From Wuchereria bancrofti (lineage: Eukaryota > Nematoda > Chromadorea > Rhabditida > Onchocercidae): a stretch of DNA of 64,000 nt. Each line of letters starts with the position of its first letter. The first letter of the stretch is position 1. This document shows, piece by piece, positions 45,552-59,460 of this stretch. The translations under genes were made by a program, and so were the position numbers. The DNA is taken from contig SSBO01000003.1 of the NCBI GenBank assembly GCA_005281725.1, positions 6,740,722 to 6,804,721 of the forward strand. Direction: 5' to 3'. The notes under the pieces are model-generated. The model saw only the letters and a program-made list of their open reading frames with translations. It made no database searches and had not been told where the DNA came from.

Positions 45552-47042
45552 ATGAGCCTAAGATTAAATTTGAGGTTTGGGATTATACTTTCTCAGTCAG
45601 TTTTAAGTAAGTCCGGTAGATTTTTTTGAATATATCAAATATACGTTTAATACAATGCCATGTCGTATCATTCATTCTTTCTTCTGTAGTTTCCAGTTAT
45701 CGAAAGATATATTCTACAAGCCTTGGATATCATGGAAAAGTATCGTGCACGAAACAGCGGTCTATCTGTTTCACAGCAAAGTTTGTTAATTTATTTAGTG
45801 ATTTAATTGGATTATGATTTTGCTAGTTTAATTTCATCGACAAGATTACAAAACTTCAGAACATTTGGTGCTGAATCCTTTCTAATTTATCGTTCGGAAA
45901 AATATAGAGTTTGTTTGCTTCCATAAAATTGTCGTGACCAAGCAGACTTCGTCTTATTTCTTTTTTAGAAGGGACGAGTTCTAATGGTGATAAATGCTCG
46001 ATTTGTTTGGGGATTCCGATATTTGATGAAGCAAGTTTGGATGGTTGTTCACATAAGTATTGCTACCCGTAAGTCATTTTTAAAGTGTTTGTATCATTAA
46101 CATTTGATTTATCTATATTGTATGATTTATCTTCCTTGAAGTTTTACTAAATATTTTTACTAAATATCGCATTTATCCTCCTGTCAATTATGAAAAAAGC
46201 CTGCGCAGTATTTTGGTTCATTCCGCATGTTAGCATGCTCAGCATTTCTAACTGCAGTTTTTTGGACTGCATTGAACACATTTTCTTTTTCCGTTGCTAT
46301 TTCGGCAAGAAAAGAAGAGGCTTTAATTACTACTAGCAGTTGTTTTTCTTGACTTAAAGATTCAAAAGATTCATTTCTTTACAGGTGCATAACAGAATGG
46401 ATCAAGTTACGACCGATCTGTCCGATGTGTAAACGTCCAGTAGCAAAAGTTATCCATCAAGTGAAAGTTGATAGCGATGCTGAGACTACAGAAGAGTACG
46501 TTTCTCTTTAAGGTTGAATTTGTTTATATTGCATGCTTAAATGCTGCTACTGGTCACAGCTTAATAGAACCTTAAACTAAACGAACATTTTATGAATTTT
46601 AATTATCCATCTATACATTCAACTTCTAATGTTTTGATAATACAATTATGCAATTTACTATGGTTGATTAAAAAAGTTTTAAGGTTATTCATCTATGATT
46701 TGGTATTTGATGAAAAGAAACAAAACCATATTTTTGAGATAAGAAATGCATCATTAGGGAGGAAAAGGCTTTTTATAATGCTGATGAAACTGAGAAAAAT
46801 GTACAATATTTTCCTTTACGCTTGACGTTCTTTTTTATCTCGAATTTTAATCTCTAGATACATCGGTTGATTTTCCCTATTTTATAGGGTATCAGTGGAG
46901 ACGATTCAGCGGCAAGCGATAAGAGAAAGAATTGAAGCCGATTCCGCACGTCCACTTATAAGAGAACGTGCCGAATTAGTACGTCGTATACGTCATCTTC
47001 AAAGACTTGTTCGTTTGCACGATCATGTATTCAATGAGTAAG

Positions 47043-47074
<32 letters not shown>

Positions 47075-50000
47075 TTGTCTTATTTACTTTTCAAGGTAAT
47101 ATGCTGGGTATTTCATAAGTGATTTTTTGTGATCTTCACACTTTCCATGCTGAACATAACATGTAGCTTGAATTTCTTTTGCACTTTAACTTAGACGTGA
47201 ACTTTTCATCGCCGATCTGTCCGAAAGTACAGAGTAAGCACTATGCAGTTTTAAACAACAGCCGTTGTATTCATTATCGTCTTATCACCTAGTTAACTTG
47301 AGTATTTGTTCTTCTTTGACCTAATCAATGGATCTTATTGATAGAGTATATCCTAATATTATTCAGAAGACAAAGATCAGAAATGTTGGAAAGTGACAGC
47401 CGTCGACATGAATATGTGGATCGTATTAATCGTTATCAGTTGCTTTTGGATAATTGGGAACGACCAAGGTTAGATATTTATGCGATATTACATAGATCGT
47501 TTAAACAGAGTGATGATCACTGGTGGACTTCCTGATAATTTTAAATAAGTAATGAAAAGATTGCTTGAACTAAATGAAGAGATTAATGTCAGATTCACTT
47601 TACTCTTTGTCAAGAAATTTGTATAGCTGGCATGAATTCGTTATTCGTAATGTTGGATGAATGGAGTTCTTATAGAGCTAGTAATATTGATTCGCAATAC
47701 ACATTTCTACTTTTCATGTGTTTTTTTCTTTGTTGACTTATAAATTTCGATGTTGAGTAATTCAGACGTGAAATAATATCCGATCCAACATTTCGAATCT
47801 TGGTTTATGAACTTCGGCTGCAGCGCGTCCCAGTAGTTAATACTACTAATACAGGGATTCGTCGCAATAGTGTTTCACCGCAGTATTTTCGAGATAATGA
47901 AATAAATGAGCGAACACGTATTTCTGAGTTTGTCCGACGTGAGCTTAATGCTATTGTGCCAGTAAGTATTTATCGCACATAAATAGTTCTGTTAATCGAT
48001 ATAAATACTTCTATTATTGGTTGTGATTTGTTGTTGTAGACCATTCCGTCTTCTCGTACATAATAATGTAAATGAGGCTTTTTGAAGGGAAGCGTAAAAG
48101 AGCAATAACTTAGAAAGTTAATATAGAATACTTCATTTGATAAAAGTGGGTTAACGTATGTTATCTAGTATGATTAATAGATGAGAAAAATCTTCTTTGT
48201 GGTTTATCATTTTAATGCAGCCTAAAATTATAACTACGAGTAATTGCACATAATTGCTCGAAATTTATTTCACGGTCAAATTTTCCAGGGTGCAAACAAT
48301 TTGGAACGTGTTGTTGAATTTGTATACAATTTAACCAAGACCCATCAGATCATGTCACCGCAGTTCACATCTTGTCTTCGAAAGGAATGCTTTGCTTTAA
48401 TCAATTTTGTTGATCATTTTGTGGAATTGTTGTATGAATTTGCTGTCAGTGGTCAGGAGATATCTCTATTCGATCAAAATAGCGAATATATCAGGTGTGT
48501 CGTTTCATGATACCAAGTGTAGTGCTGATGTGCATGAAGTATAATTTTATCTGCAATGTGCATGTTTTTCTTCGTTTTCTAGAAGTGCGGATCTTTGGTG
48601 GAAGTTTGGTGAATGTTTATTTCATATAGCTAAAAACTTACTTTTTCTTACATAACGTTAACAGTTTTAAATATTTTTTCAGCAGAGTAGAATATAGGCG
48701 ACGATTGACAAATATGAATTTGGTGCTCTCTGGAGATAATATCGATGACGATATTCAGGTAAATTTTTTTCGAAATTTCTGATTTTTGAGTACTATTAAA
48801 ATCAACTTAAACACCTTATCAATATACAATAACGAAGAATTTGAGAAAATTAAAGAAAAAATTCTGTAGTGGATGAAAGTATGATCTGAACAAGTAACAG
48901 CTTGTTAGGAGAATGGGTTGCAATGGTAAAGAGTGATACATGTCATGTAACATATGTGATATAGAAAGACATTTTTTTGTAATAATATACCAAGTGTTAT
49001 TTCAGGTAGAGCTAGACAATCTATACCCATCTAACAGAAATCAGTAAGTTGCTATGGAATCCATATTTTTTTACTGCATTGTGACCCAACAATATTTTAA
49101 AGTTAGTAACGAAGAAAAAAAATGACTGTGTTTGCATATATTTCTTCATTCATTAAAATTTCTTTAAAATAATTTTAAAGTTGTTTTTTTCTAGGACTTC
49201 TGGACAGGTACTGACACATCGTGTCGAAAGGATGTCGCCATCGCATTTGCATTTTGTGTCTGCTTACACTGACGCGGTATTTATTGACTTTAGTTTTTCG
49301 GTTCCCCGATCATTTTCCAATTAATATTGATTAATGCATAAATACCGCTTTTGCCTTAAAGACACTTCGAAAACAGGAGGAAGTTGAATGATAAGTCATA
49401 TTTATTTATCAGATAAATCTAAAATTGGGTTTCTTTTAAATTTCATAATTCGTGATTGGAAAGTTCTCAAGAACTATCTTTTTTTCCGAGACTGTCCGCT
49501 TATGATATTTAACTTTGTAACTTTACAGTTAATTAGTTTGCAACGCTTGCTTCTTATCCTTGAAACAACTGATGAGACACTTCCTCCAAATGACGAAACG
49601 ACTCTGGGCGACACAATCGAAGTGGATTTTATCAATTTTGATTTAGGATTCATGGAATGATTTTATTAACAATATAAATGAATTTGTTAGGGTTTCATTT
49701 GTTTTCATAAGTAAGTTACAAAACTTAGCAAGATGTGTAAACAAGAAAAACAGTGGTTGCATTTATTGGTATCGGTTTTTTTTTAATCGACTTATATCTT
49801 AGGCAATTATTCAAGCTTGCGTGGAATATCGTCATCGAATGCGAAATAGAGTAAGTTAATGTGTCTATTTTATGCGCCATTTTTGCTTTCGCAATATATT
49901 TATGTTTGTCAGCGTAGCTTTTCAAGACTAATCAATTCACTTTTTTCAGCGAGAAAATTCAAGTCAGCGAGGAGTGCAACAAAATAGCGATCGCAGTGGG

Positions 50001-51095
50001 GAAATTATTTTAAGTGATGGTGATGATGACGAACAGGTATTTTTTCTGATTTTTCAAGTCTTTCACTCTTTACTAAATAGTAATTTATAGGCTAAAGATA
50101 TATTTCAAGAAGATACATTCAAAAAGAATATGTTCGTTTATGATTAACGAGGACAGTAGTGAAAAAAAAAAAAAAAACTAAAATTGAGTTATGTAGATTA
50201 AGCTCGTTTATTACAATTTTTAGGGTCTTTCAAGTGTTACTAGCAGAGGAAATTCCACAGCCGTTTCTCATAATCGACGTCGATTTGAGCGTTTACATCG
50301 ACGCCGCAGAAGTCAGCGATTAATGGGTTTGCAGGCCCGTCATGGGTCATTACATTCTGGTTTCGATATTTTTCGCCATGGATACGTGAGTAGAATGTTA
50401 CTAGGTATTGATCGAACTAGAGATGTTGTCAACTCTCTAAGAGGTATCATTTAGTGGTTTTTCCAGATAACTTTCAGATTCTTCGATTGCGTTGTGGGTT
50501 TGCAAAAATTGTGAAGGAGAAATTACCTTCATAATTAGGAAATTCAATGTTCTTACTAAGAGTTGGTGTATTAGGGTATCTTAGTTTTCAAATAGTACAT
50601 ATTTTTCTTGGAGTAGACATCCCAAGTAATAATCGTCGATGAAACTCCTAATCTGCAGTAATTGCTGTACACCAACTCTTAGTAAGAACATTGAATTCAG
50701 ATTTAGAAGTTTTCTAGACTTAGACGTCAGAAAAAAATGGAGGTTAAGACGAATTTTATTTTAAGATTTAAGATCGTGTTCTTCATTATTTAATTTTCCT
50801 TACAGATATGTTGTCGGTGCATCCGAATATCTCATTCATAGAAGGTCCAGGTGAAGCGGTGGCAGTGGGTACATCATTGAATAGTGATGCAGTTGTCGAT
50901 TTGGAGGGTCCATCTACTTTGGGTGATGACGATGTTATGGTCATAAGTGAGTCATTTGAAGTAGACCACCATGGCAGAAATGTCAATAATGATGATATTC
51001 TTATTGATGATGATGCTCAAGAGCAGGATGTCATAATTGATGGAAGTAACGCTCGAGATACTATTACTGGCATTATTCTGGATGATGATATTTGA
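45552..51095 (+). CDS. Topors-like RING finger E3 ubiquitin (and possibly SUMO) ligase
   Basis: Exons: 45552-45606, 45969-46068, 46385-46495, 46888-47037, 47195-47233, 47367-47468, 47766-47961, 48289-48494, 48683-48758, 49006-49043, 49195-49276, 49529-49621 (or to a stop at 49660), 49803-49850, 49950-50036, 50224-50359 (or 50404), 50806-51095. The first eleven sum to 385 codons in phase. Near the N-terminus a C3HC4 RING (KCSICLGIP, LDGCSHKYCYPCITEW, ICPMCKRP) has the Topors layout, followed by VIHQV. Then come RRE-type helices and a conserved block, RISEFVRRELNAIVP to GANNLERVVEFVYNLTK and SLFDQNSEY, also as in Topors. The C-terminus is Arg-rich (RRRFERLHRRRRSQR) and then acidic, with hydrophobic-acidic motifs (VMVIS, DVIID, GIILDDD) like SUMO-interaction motifs. 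Long form about 600 residues; short form about 428. Confidence 0.87.
47043..47069. repeat. Poly(T) run
   Basis: Uninterrupted T tract in a Topors-like intron, just after the donor. Confidence 0.9.
50541..50697. mobile_element. 157-bp fold-back/MITE-like element with 30-bp perfect inverted ends
   Basis: Bases 50541-50570 and 50668-50697 are exact reverse complements (30 of 30), enclosing 97 bp of unrelated sequence. It sits in the last intron of the Topors-like gene. Target-site duplication is not evident, so classification as a MITE is inferred from structure only. Confidence 0.7.
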
Positions 51096-53833
51096 TTCCT
51101 AATGTATTTTTGATTTCTATATTTGTTTGTAAGTGCTTTGGTACTGTAATGCCATAAACATTAGTCTATTTAGAATTGGTTTTCCAATTGTTGCACTAGC
51201 CCTGAGAGGAATTTGAATGCAAAATACAATTCAGACTAATTCTCAGGAAGGAATTAACATTTAGCAGGACGTTAAATTAGTGGCTGTAAGCTGGTTATAT
51301 CTTTTCTTGTTTTCGCTGATTTCTTCTGTAACTATATTATCGACCTGAATAGATTGTTTAGAAAAATTTTTTCTGCTTCTTGGAGACCAAAGAAGTAGTT
51401 ATCTTTCTTTTTTACTTTTCAGTTATCATTTCTTAAATTTCATTCATATTCGCAGCTGGTTTAAATATTGTATTTATTTCCTTTGTCTTTTTTGACATTA
51501 TTACTTTTTGTTTGACATTTGATTTAATTTAACAGCTTATCGCAGTATACTATAAAAATTAATGATAGGTCTAAGACATTTTTGTTTTTGTTTTTTTATT
51601 TACTGTGTTATCATTTTCTCCTAGTTTCATTATATCTAGGCGTAGCCGGTATTTGATCGTAAGGTATTGGGGAAGCCATACTGGATTGACGTACTATATT
51701 AACTGTACTGAATCAGGTGGCTGTAATGAATTCGTGTATTTAATCTCTCAACCACAATGCAATATCAATAATTCTGTGAATCGAACATGTCGGTACTTTC
51801 AATTTTAATTTTTAATCACGAATTGGTTTCTACCTTTTAATTAAACAATCTCTTTCCTTTCCTTCTCTTGTTTCATGCTCGATTATGTGCTGGTATAATG
51901 GGGATGGCCCTCTCCGTCTTGTTTTATGCGTGGAATTTCGTATAAAACTGCCTAATAGCTAGATTATTTTGTCATATACATTTCATATTTGTGATTTTTT
52001 TTTATATGTGTTTATTTTTGTATCTGTGAGAGCAAATTTTCCGAAACTTTCAAAATGATTCGTGACTGTGCATATCGAGTTCAAAGCTAAATTTCTAAAT
52101 AATTATGGTTCAATAATCAGTCCTGTTAGTATTATTCTTATCTTGGCGTACCACAACAAGTTTTGACATGTTTTTCATTTCACTGTATTTTTTAAAGAAG
52201 ATAACTGGAGAGAAATTGCAATAATTTGAAGCTGGCTGGTTTTTTCTTAAAATGATGATCTTGAAATTCAGCTTTAGATGTTATGGGATAGAAAAGATGA
52301 CATTTAAAACTTTTGTTCAATGGGTTGACAAAGCGTTGGGTGAGAAGTGGAAAGTACAAAAGATCAACTGGCTATCAAAACTGGTTGTGTGATAATTTAA
52401 GACAGCACTCCCTTGTATTTTTGAAACCATCATTCTTGGAATAGGAAGGCTTTGTCTAATGCTCTTCTGACAACATATTTAAAATAATGGACATTTTGTA
52501 ATTGGCTTACTGATTATTTTATTGACAATAAAAACAAGTAAACAAAAAACTTAGTTTCCCTGCAATGGGACTGTAACAATGGTAAAAATTAAAGTTAATT
52601 GTTGCGAGTCAAAGATTTTCCAAGTGGAAATTGGTAAGTGCTGACATGCCTATAATTAAATATTCAAAGGGATTTTTTACATTATTGGGAATGACAGAGT
52701 TAGTGTCTAAACGGAATGGGAAGGAAAAGGAAGTGTTGATGGCATTTATGGAAAACATTAGGTAGGGTGAAATGAGGTTAGATAAACATATCAATTATAG
52801 CATTGCTGTATTCTTTTAGGCTTATTATTATATTGGACTTATTGCGAGCAAATGTGTTATTATCACAATTTATCCTTTTTTTTTTGAAGGAGCTCATGTT
52901 ATAATGTAAATGTTTCGAAAAAAGTTCATCTTTTTTCAGACAGAAGCTTCAAAGATACTTTTTGAGGATATTTCTGCGAAGGTATTAATTAGTAGTGAGA
53001 CTAATATATATTCTTTCATATATGTAAACGTAAACCACTTTGGTGGAATTTACGGCTATTTTAATTTTAATTAAGGCGATAAAGAACTATGGTTTTGGGC
53101 TGTAACTCATTTATTTTTGCTACTTTTGTGCTTCAGAATTCATTGAACTCTTCAGAAACGTTTTTTGCACTTCGCTCGTTGTCTGCAACAAACTGTTGGA
53201 ATGCTTGAAATAGTCAGTAGTTGATAACAACAACAAGAAAGAATCAAATCAATATGATATAAAGCTTCCTTATCGAAATAGCTCAAATTTTGGATCGTTG
53301 GTTTGTGGCTACTAATCAGATGTTATTATGAAGAATTCCGTCATTTCCATCCGCATTACAATTTTCTGCTTATCTCGTTTATCTGTAGGACACACTTTGA
53401 CGAAATAATTCCCCGGATTCCTATAGAGATAGCATATCGCCAGGAAGTAATCGTAACCTTTTTTGGTTCGAGATTTGGTCTTCTGAAATAGAATAGACAG
53501 GACTTTTGAACTTCTTGGTCAAACCAGTAAGCTGTTCGTTGTCTTTCTTCGATTCTAATGATGTAGTAAAACTCATTCGTGTAAACAACAGCTCATGTCA
53601 TTAGATCATCATTTAGCATAAAGCATGAAAATGTTAATTTATCACTTGTACTAATTGCTTTTGTGATATACATATTACAAACCCTTTCATTGTTTAGATT
53701 CTGAATTGATGAATTATGAACGCATAATTTATAATTTGGCAGTAGCGAAAGGATCACAGAAAGAATAAAATGTCATTAGAAAGAGTACATCCCTCACATT
53801 ATTTGTCATTTAATGACTGAGTTTTTTCCTTCT

Positions 53834-54205
53834 GCATATGCGTAAAGATGAAAATGTGTATCGTCGATAATAGTGGTAGCAAAAGGATTGTAAGAAATAC
53901 TGTAGTTAATAACTGGAGAACACACGTCGAGATTAGCGTCATCCGTGACGGGAATGTAAGGGTATCACGTAGTGGCGTACAATGGATATATAGCATAGCA
54001 GAAAGAAAAACTGACATTTCCAATCAATTCATTCTAATTTAAAAAACATTGATAAGCATTTATAAAAGATAAATCACTTCACTATGGAATGTTTTTGTTG
54101 AAACGTAATATACTCATAATTCCGACGTAATCCATACGTGTATTCGAAATATGAAGAATTCTAACATAGTTCTAACGATACACATTTTCATCTTTATGCA
54201 TATGC
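53834..54205. repeat. 372-bp inverted-repeat pair
   Basis: Arms 53834-53864 and 54175-54205 match as reverse complements at 30 of 31 positions, with 310 bp between. It is MITE-like, but no target duplication was seen. Confidence 0.75.
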
Positions 54206-54262
54206 GTGTGAGCTCGTGTCTTGTCCGCCCACGTATACGTGATATATCTAACGTATTCACAT

Positions 54263-54345
54263 ATGTACACGTATGTGTGTATGTGTGCATATATATATGT
54301 GTATGTATGTATGTATGCATGTATGCGAGTATGTGTGTATGCGAG
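54263..54345. repeat. TGTA/TATG-rich microsatellite
   Basis: Mixed TGTG, TATG and TA repeats; produces artefactual open frames on both strands. Confidence 0.85.
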
Positions 54346-54610
54346 TTTATATATAAAGATATGGAGGTGTCATTGTGTATGTCCTCCTTATGACACGAAG
54401 TGCGATGGGATGGCTTGTGTGTGGGGTAGGGAGCGACATGCACGGTTGAGCAGAATGCGACGGGAATAAATCGATCGGTGCGAGTTCTGTTGGATGTGGC
54501 TGGTGGGTGACACACCATTCTCAATGCTAATCCCTGTGGTGGTGCTTCACGGGTTTCCAGAACTTTTTGGGAAGTTTGAAGTTGTCATAGGTGAGTTTTG
54601 GAGGAGGAAC

Positions 54611-54616
54611 CACGTG
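54611..54616. promoter_or_regulatory. CACGTG E-box upstream of lgg-1 (distal)
   Basis: CACGTG in AACCACGTGGCA, 494 bp upstream of the lgg-1 ATG. Confidence 0.4.
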
Positions 54617-55023
54617 GCATATGTATTTCTGAATGCTTCGATCCAATGAAGATTGTTCAGCTCTCCTTCACCTTGCGTTGATCTGTTATGTTAACCACAC
54701 AAATTATTTCAAAATTAAATATCCTAACTTCATGTGTTTGTACAATGTGCATATTGACATATTGATTTTTCGATCGCAAATTATTGCTAAAATTGTTGTT
54801 CTGACACTGCTGAACGTTTCTGTCCACCAATATCATAAGGCCTTGTTTTGAATTTTATTATCAGTAATTATGTTATACCTTTTCTGTTCCACTATTTCCA
54901 CCTCATTCATGATGTCAGGTCTGTTCAAAATGTCTTTTCGCTGAAGAATGACTGTGTGGAAAGTGTAGCTGATCCTGGTGATTCATGCCTTACGTATCTT
55001 GCTTATCAGCTAAAATAACATAA

Positions 55024-56368
<1,345 letters not shown>

Positions 56369-59300
56369 GTGAATTATGCGAGTAAAATTATCTGCTTTGC
56401 TTATTTTTTTAACTAAATGTTTAATCTTCTCAACTTTAGTTTGTATCCATTTCATTTATCGATTTCAGTATTGTATTTTTATTAAATCATTAAGACAGTC
56501 AATAATACAAGTTTTTACATGCTTTATTACTGAATGTTTGTAGCGATGATCTTATAATAAAGTGAGGGAACACAAATTTTTGATGGATTTGATTCTCATA
56601 AATTATGAATAAATACGCATGACTAAATGACCTCAAATTAAGTACAGACTGTTGCATGTTATACCATTTCGGAACTATATGCTGTTTATAAGTGCATTAG
56701 TTGTAATTTCTTGTAGGAATTTGCTTTATAAAACAGTAAACGACATGAATGCTTAACAGATATAAGAACATAGACGTATGCTTCGTGTTAAAGACTGAGT
56801 GCGTCCGTAACGCTTGATTTTGTGCCACTGTCTGTTAAGCGTTTGTGCATTATTTGATGTGTGAGAAACAATCGGACTATTGGTAGAAGGCTGTCTTATT
56901 GGTAGAGAATGTATTATTTCATGAATTCTTTAACCAAAGCGACAAATTCTTAATATTAGTTTTGGGAGCTTCTTGAACATTTTTAATTCTAAAGACTAAA
57001 GCTAATTTGTTTTTTCAATGCAGTCAGTGGCGTTGGGATATTATATGATAAATTTGTTCTTCGATATTCGATTTCATTATGTATATTGTGTCATTTGACG
57101 TTGTACTACGCTACGTTACATCTCACGTTCCCTTTAATCCCACGCATTGTTTATAACAATCTGTAGATGTAAAATTCGTCAATAAAACGTTTCAAAAAGC
57201 TTAACTATGTTTTTATAATATTTGGAATGCATCGCGGCACGTACCTCATAAAGAAAGGTTTTCTTTAAAAAGGTATTTTCGACATGGAAACGATTTCTTA
57301 TTAGAATTGTTTCGTCACAGAAATATCTGCAAGTTTTTCTTAAATGGGTGATAGATTCCGTGAGTTCTTTTCTGCTTGTATTATAACGCTTTTCAGATTT
57401 TCACTGTAAATTTGTTTTGGTACATACTGATATCTTTCAATTTGTATTCGGTTGTGGGCTTAAATTAGTAAGAAGCAATGATATATTACTGAGATGAATT
57501 ATATTGCCATTTCATAGTATTTACGGATAGTAAGCAAATCGTAATTAGTGAGTACCCTCTGTCGCGAATCGTGAAACTCTAAAATAATATGTTCGATGAT
57601 TCTTTCGTAAAATTATGTGCAAATGTTTGACCTCACATATTTTTAACCTGATGTTTATTATATTATATCTCAAAACCTTTGTAGAATCCTTCATACATTA
57701 AATTATCTGCCTTCTTTTTTTGTTTGCATTAACATTATTATTGTGTGATGACCTTTGAAACTTAACAATGAATTCATCATGACCACTCCCACTTTATACG
57801 TATTGTATAGCATGGATCAACTTATCTAAAGAATTTCCATTACTCTTGCTTTGATTCTTCTTTATAAAATCTATTATACTGTTGTTTCTGTTAATAAAAG
57901 AATTATTATATTCCTGTAACTCCTCCATCCACACTATCAACATCTACATCAGAAAGTCTTCCCGAGATCAATGGAAGAAAACTTCTCCAAGGGGAATTAT
58001 TACCTTTCCATAGTTTCAGGTGTAGTTAGTTTCCTACATTCTCTCACTATCACATATTAACAATGGAAGTGCTAGGTTGGCTGAAGTTAATTGTTGACTG
58101 AATTTTTATCTATATCAATCCCAAATCTTTCCCCTTTCGAAGCGAACATCAATATTGTGCATGTCAAAAAGTCTTTGAGATTCTTTGTGGTGATTTAATT
58201 TCTCATTTCATTATAGCTCTTATCTAGCAAATTTATCGTAAAATTTGCTTGGGAAGGACGGAAATTTTGAGGACTGGAACAGTTTACAAAGAATCGATGT
58301 GTCTTTTGGTCGTAAAAGAAAATTGTCCTAACTGCTCAAGCAATTTCATTTTTTGTGCTGAACTAAACTATTTCCAGTTTTTGTTGTGATTTTATCAATG
58401 TTACACTTTAAAATGTACTTTCATTACCGCAACCCAGTTCCAGTTACTCTGCCCTTCCCTCTTCCTGTTTTTCGCCTTTCGCTTTGTATTTATAAAGTTA
58501 CCAGAAAACATCTAAAGGATATATTCCTGAATAGTAGTTTCCTTCCCTATCAGACGAAGTCTGATAGTACATTTCTGAACATCACCTTGACGATAATATC
58601 TCTAAGACATTATCTATTAAGACGCTGCTTAATAAACCCATTTTTTAGCTGTTAATTTGCGTCGTGATAATATGTTGAGTTTATGACTGCCTTGTATGAC
58701 GCAGCAGCAGCAGCAGCAGCAGCACTTTTCACTTCCTGAGATCACTGGGTTGTTCATATCATGGGTTCTTGGATCTTGAAATGGCAAAATGATTAGTTAA
58801 CTTGGTTAATAACATGATAACTGAGCAATAACTGAACTGTTTGTTGTTCTGTTAGGGAAAGTCAGTGTCTGTTTTATTTCATAGTTTTTCTACAACTTTT
58901 GATTTTTATTTCTCTATCATCTCACGAGCAACAATTTTAAGCAGAATCTTCTTGTTTAAGATTACTTGTACTTCTGATATTCCTGCCAAGTAAGTAGAGT
59001 TCGGAAAGAATAATATGTATTGGCATGCTGACTCATTCATATGAACTTTTGCTCAGAAGTTTTTATCGCTGTCCTCTTTAATTGACAACTGGTAAAGAGC
59101 ATGACACCGAAAGGGTAACTCGGGTCAAGATGTGATTTCTTCGACAAAGTCCAAAAATCAAAGTCGAATCATCGTTTAAGAAATATTTCTTAGAAATTGA
59201 AATGTAAAGATTTAATAAAAATGCAAAACAAACGGGGATTTCGTTATCTTATTGTCACTTGGCTATTTCGCCATAAAGTTCCCCTATTAACAACAATTTG

Positions 59301-59460
59301 ATCAAATAAATTTGCAACTGGAAATGGGTGTGACGAACGAAGCGTAGGAAAAGTTTAGAAGTGAGAATTTCATCTGATTTTACCTGTTTATGTCTTATAC
59401 CGTCAGAAGCGGAAACAACATTTCTTGTTAGATCAGAAAACTCCTTTACAAAACTCAGAA
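56369..59460. other. Intergenic region between lgg-1 and the nucleoredoxin-like gene
   Basis: No coding sequence recognised. An AATAAA-type signal at about 56556 could serve lgg-1. A (CAG)7 run lies at 58702-58722. Confidence 0.45.
58702..58722. repeat. (CAG)7 trinucleotide repeat
   Basis: Seven uninterrupted CAG units in intergenic sequence. Confidence 0.95.

Noticed and set aside
48244..48288. Upstream extension of Topors exon 8 from the first open codon
   Set aside because: The acceptor TTTTCCAG at 48281-48288 gives the correct phase after exon 7; the upstream part is preceded by stops and is not conserved-looking.
53303..53491. 62-codon plus-strand frame considered as an exon or transposase fragment
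   Set aside because: No motif and no convincing splice partners.
54114..54524. 136-codon minus-strand frame and overlapping plus-strand frames rich in His/Thr or Tyr/Cys
   Set aside because: Driven by the TGTA-rich repeat; no domain and no splice context.
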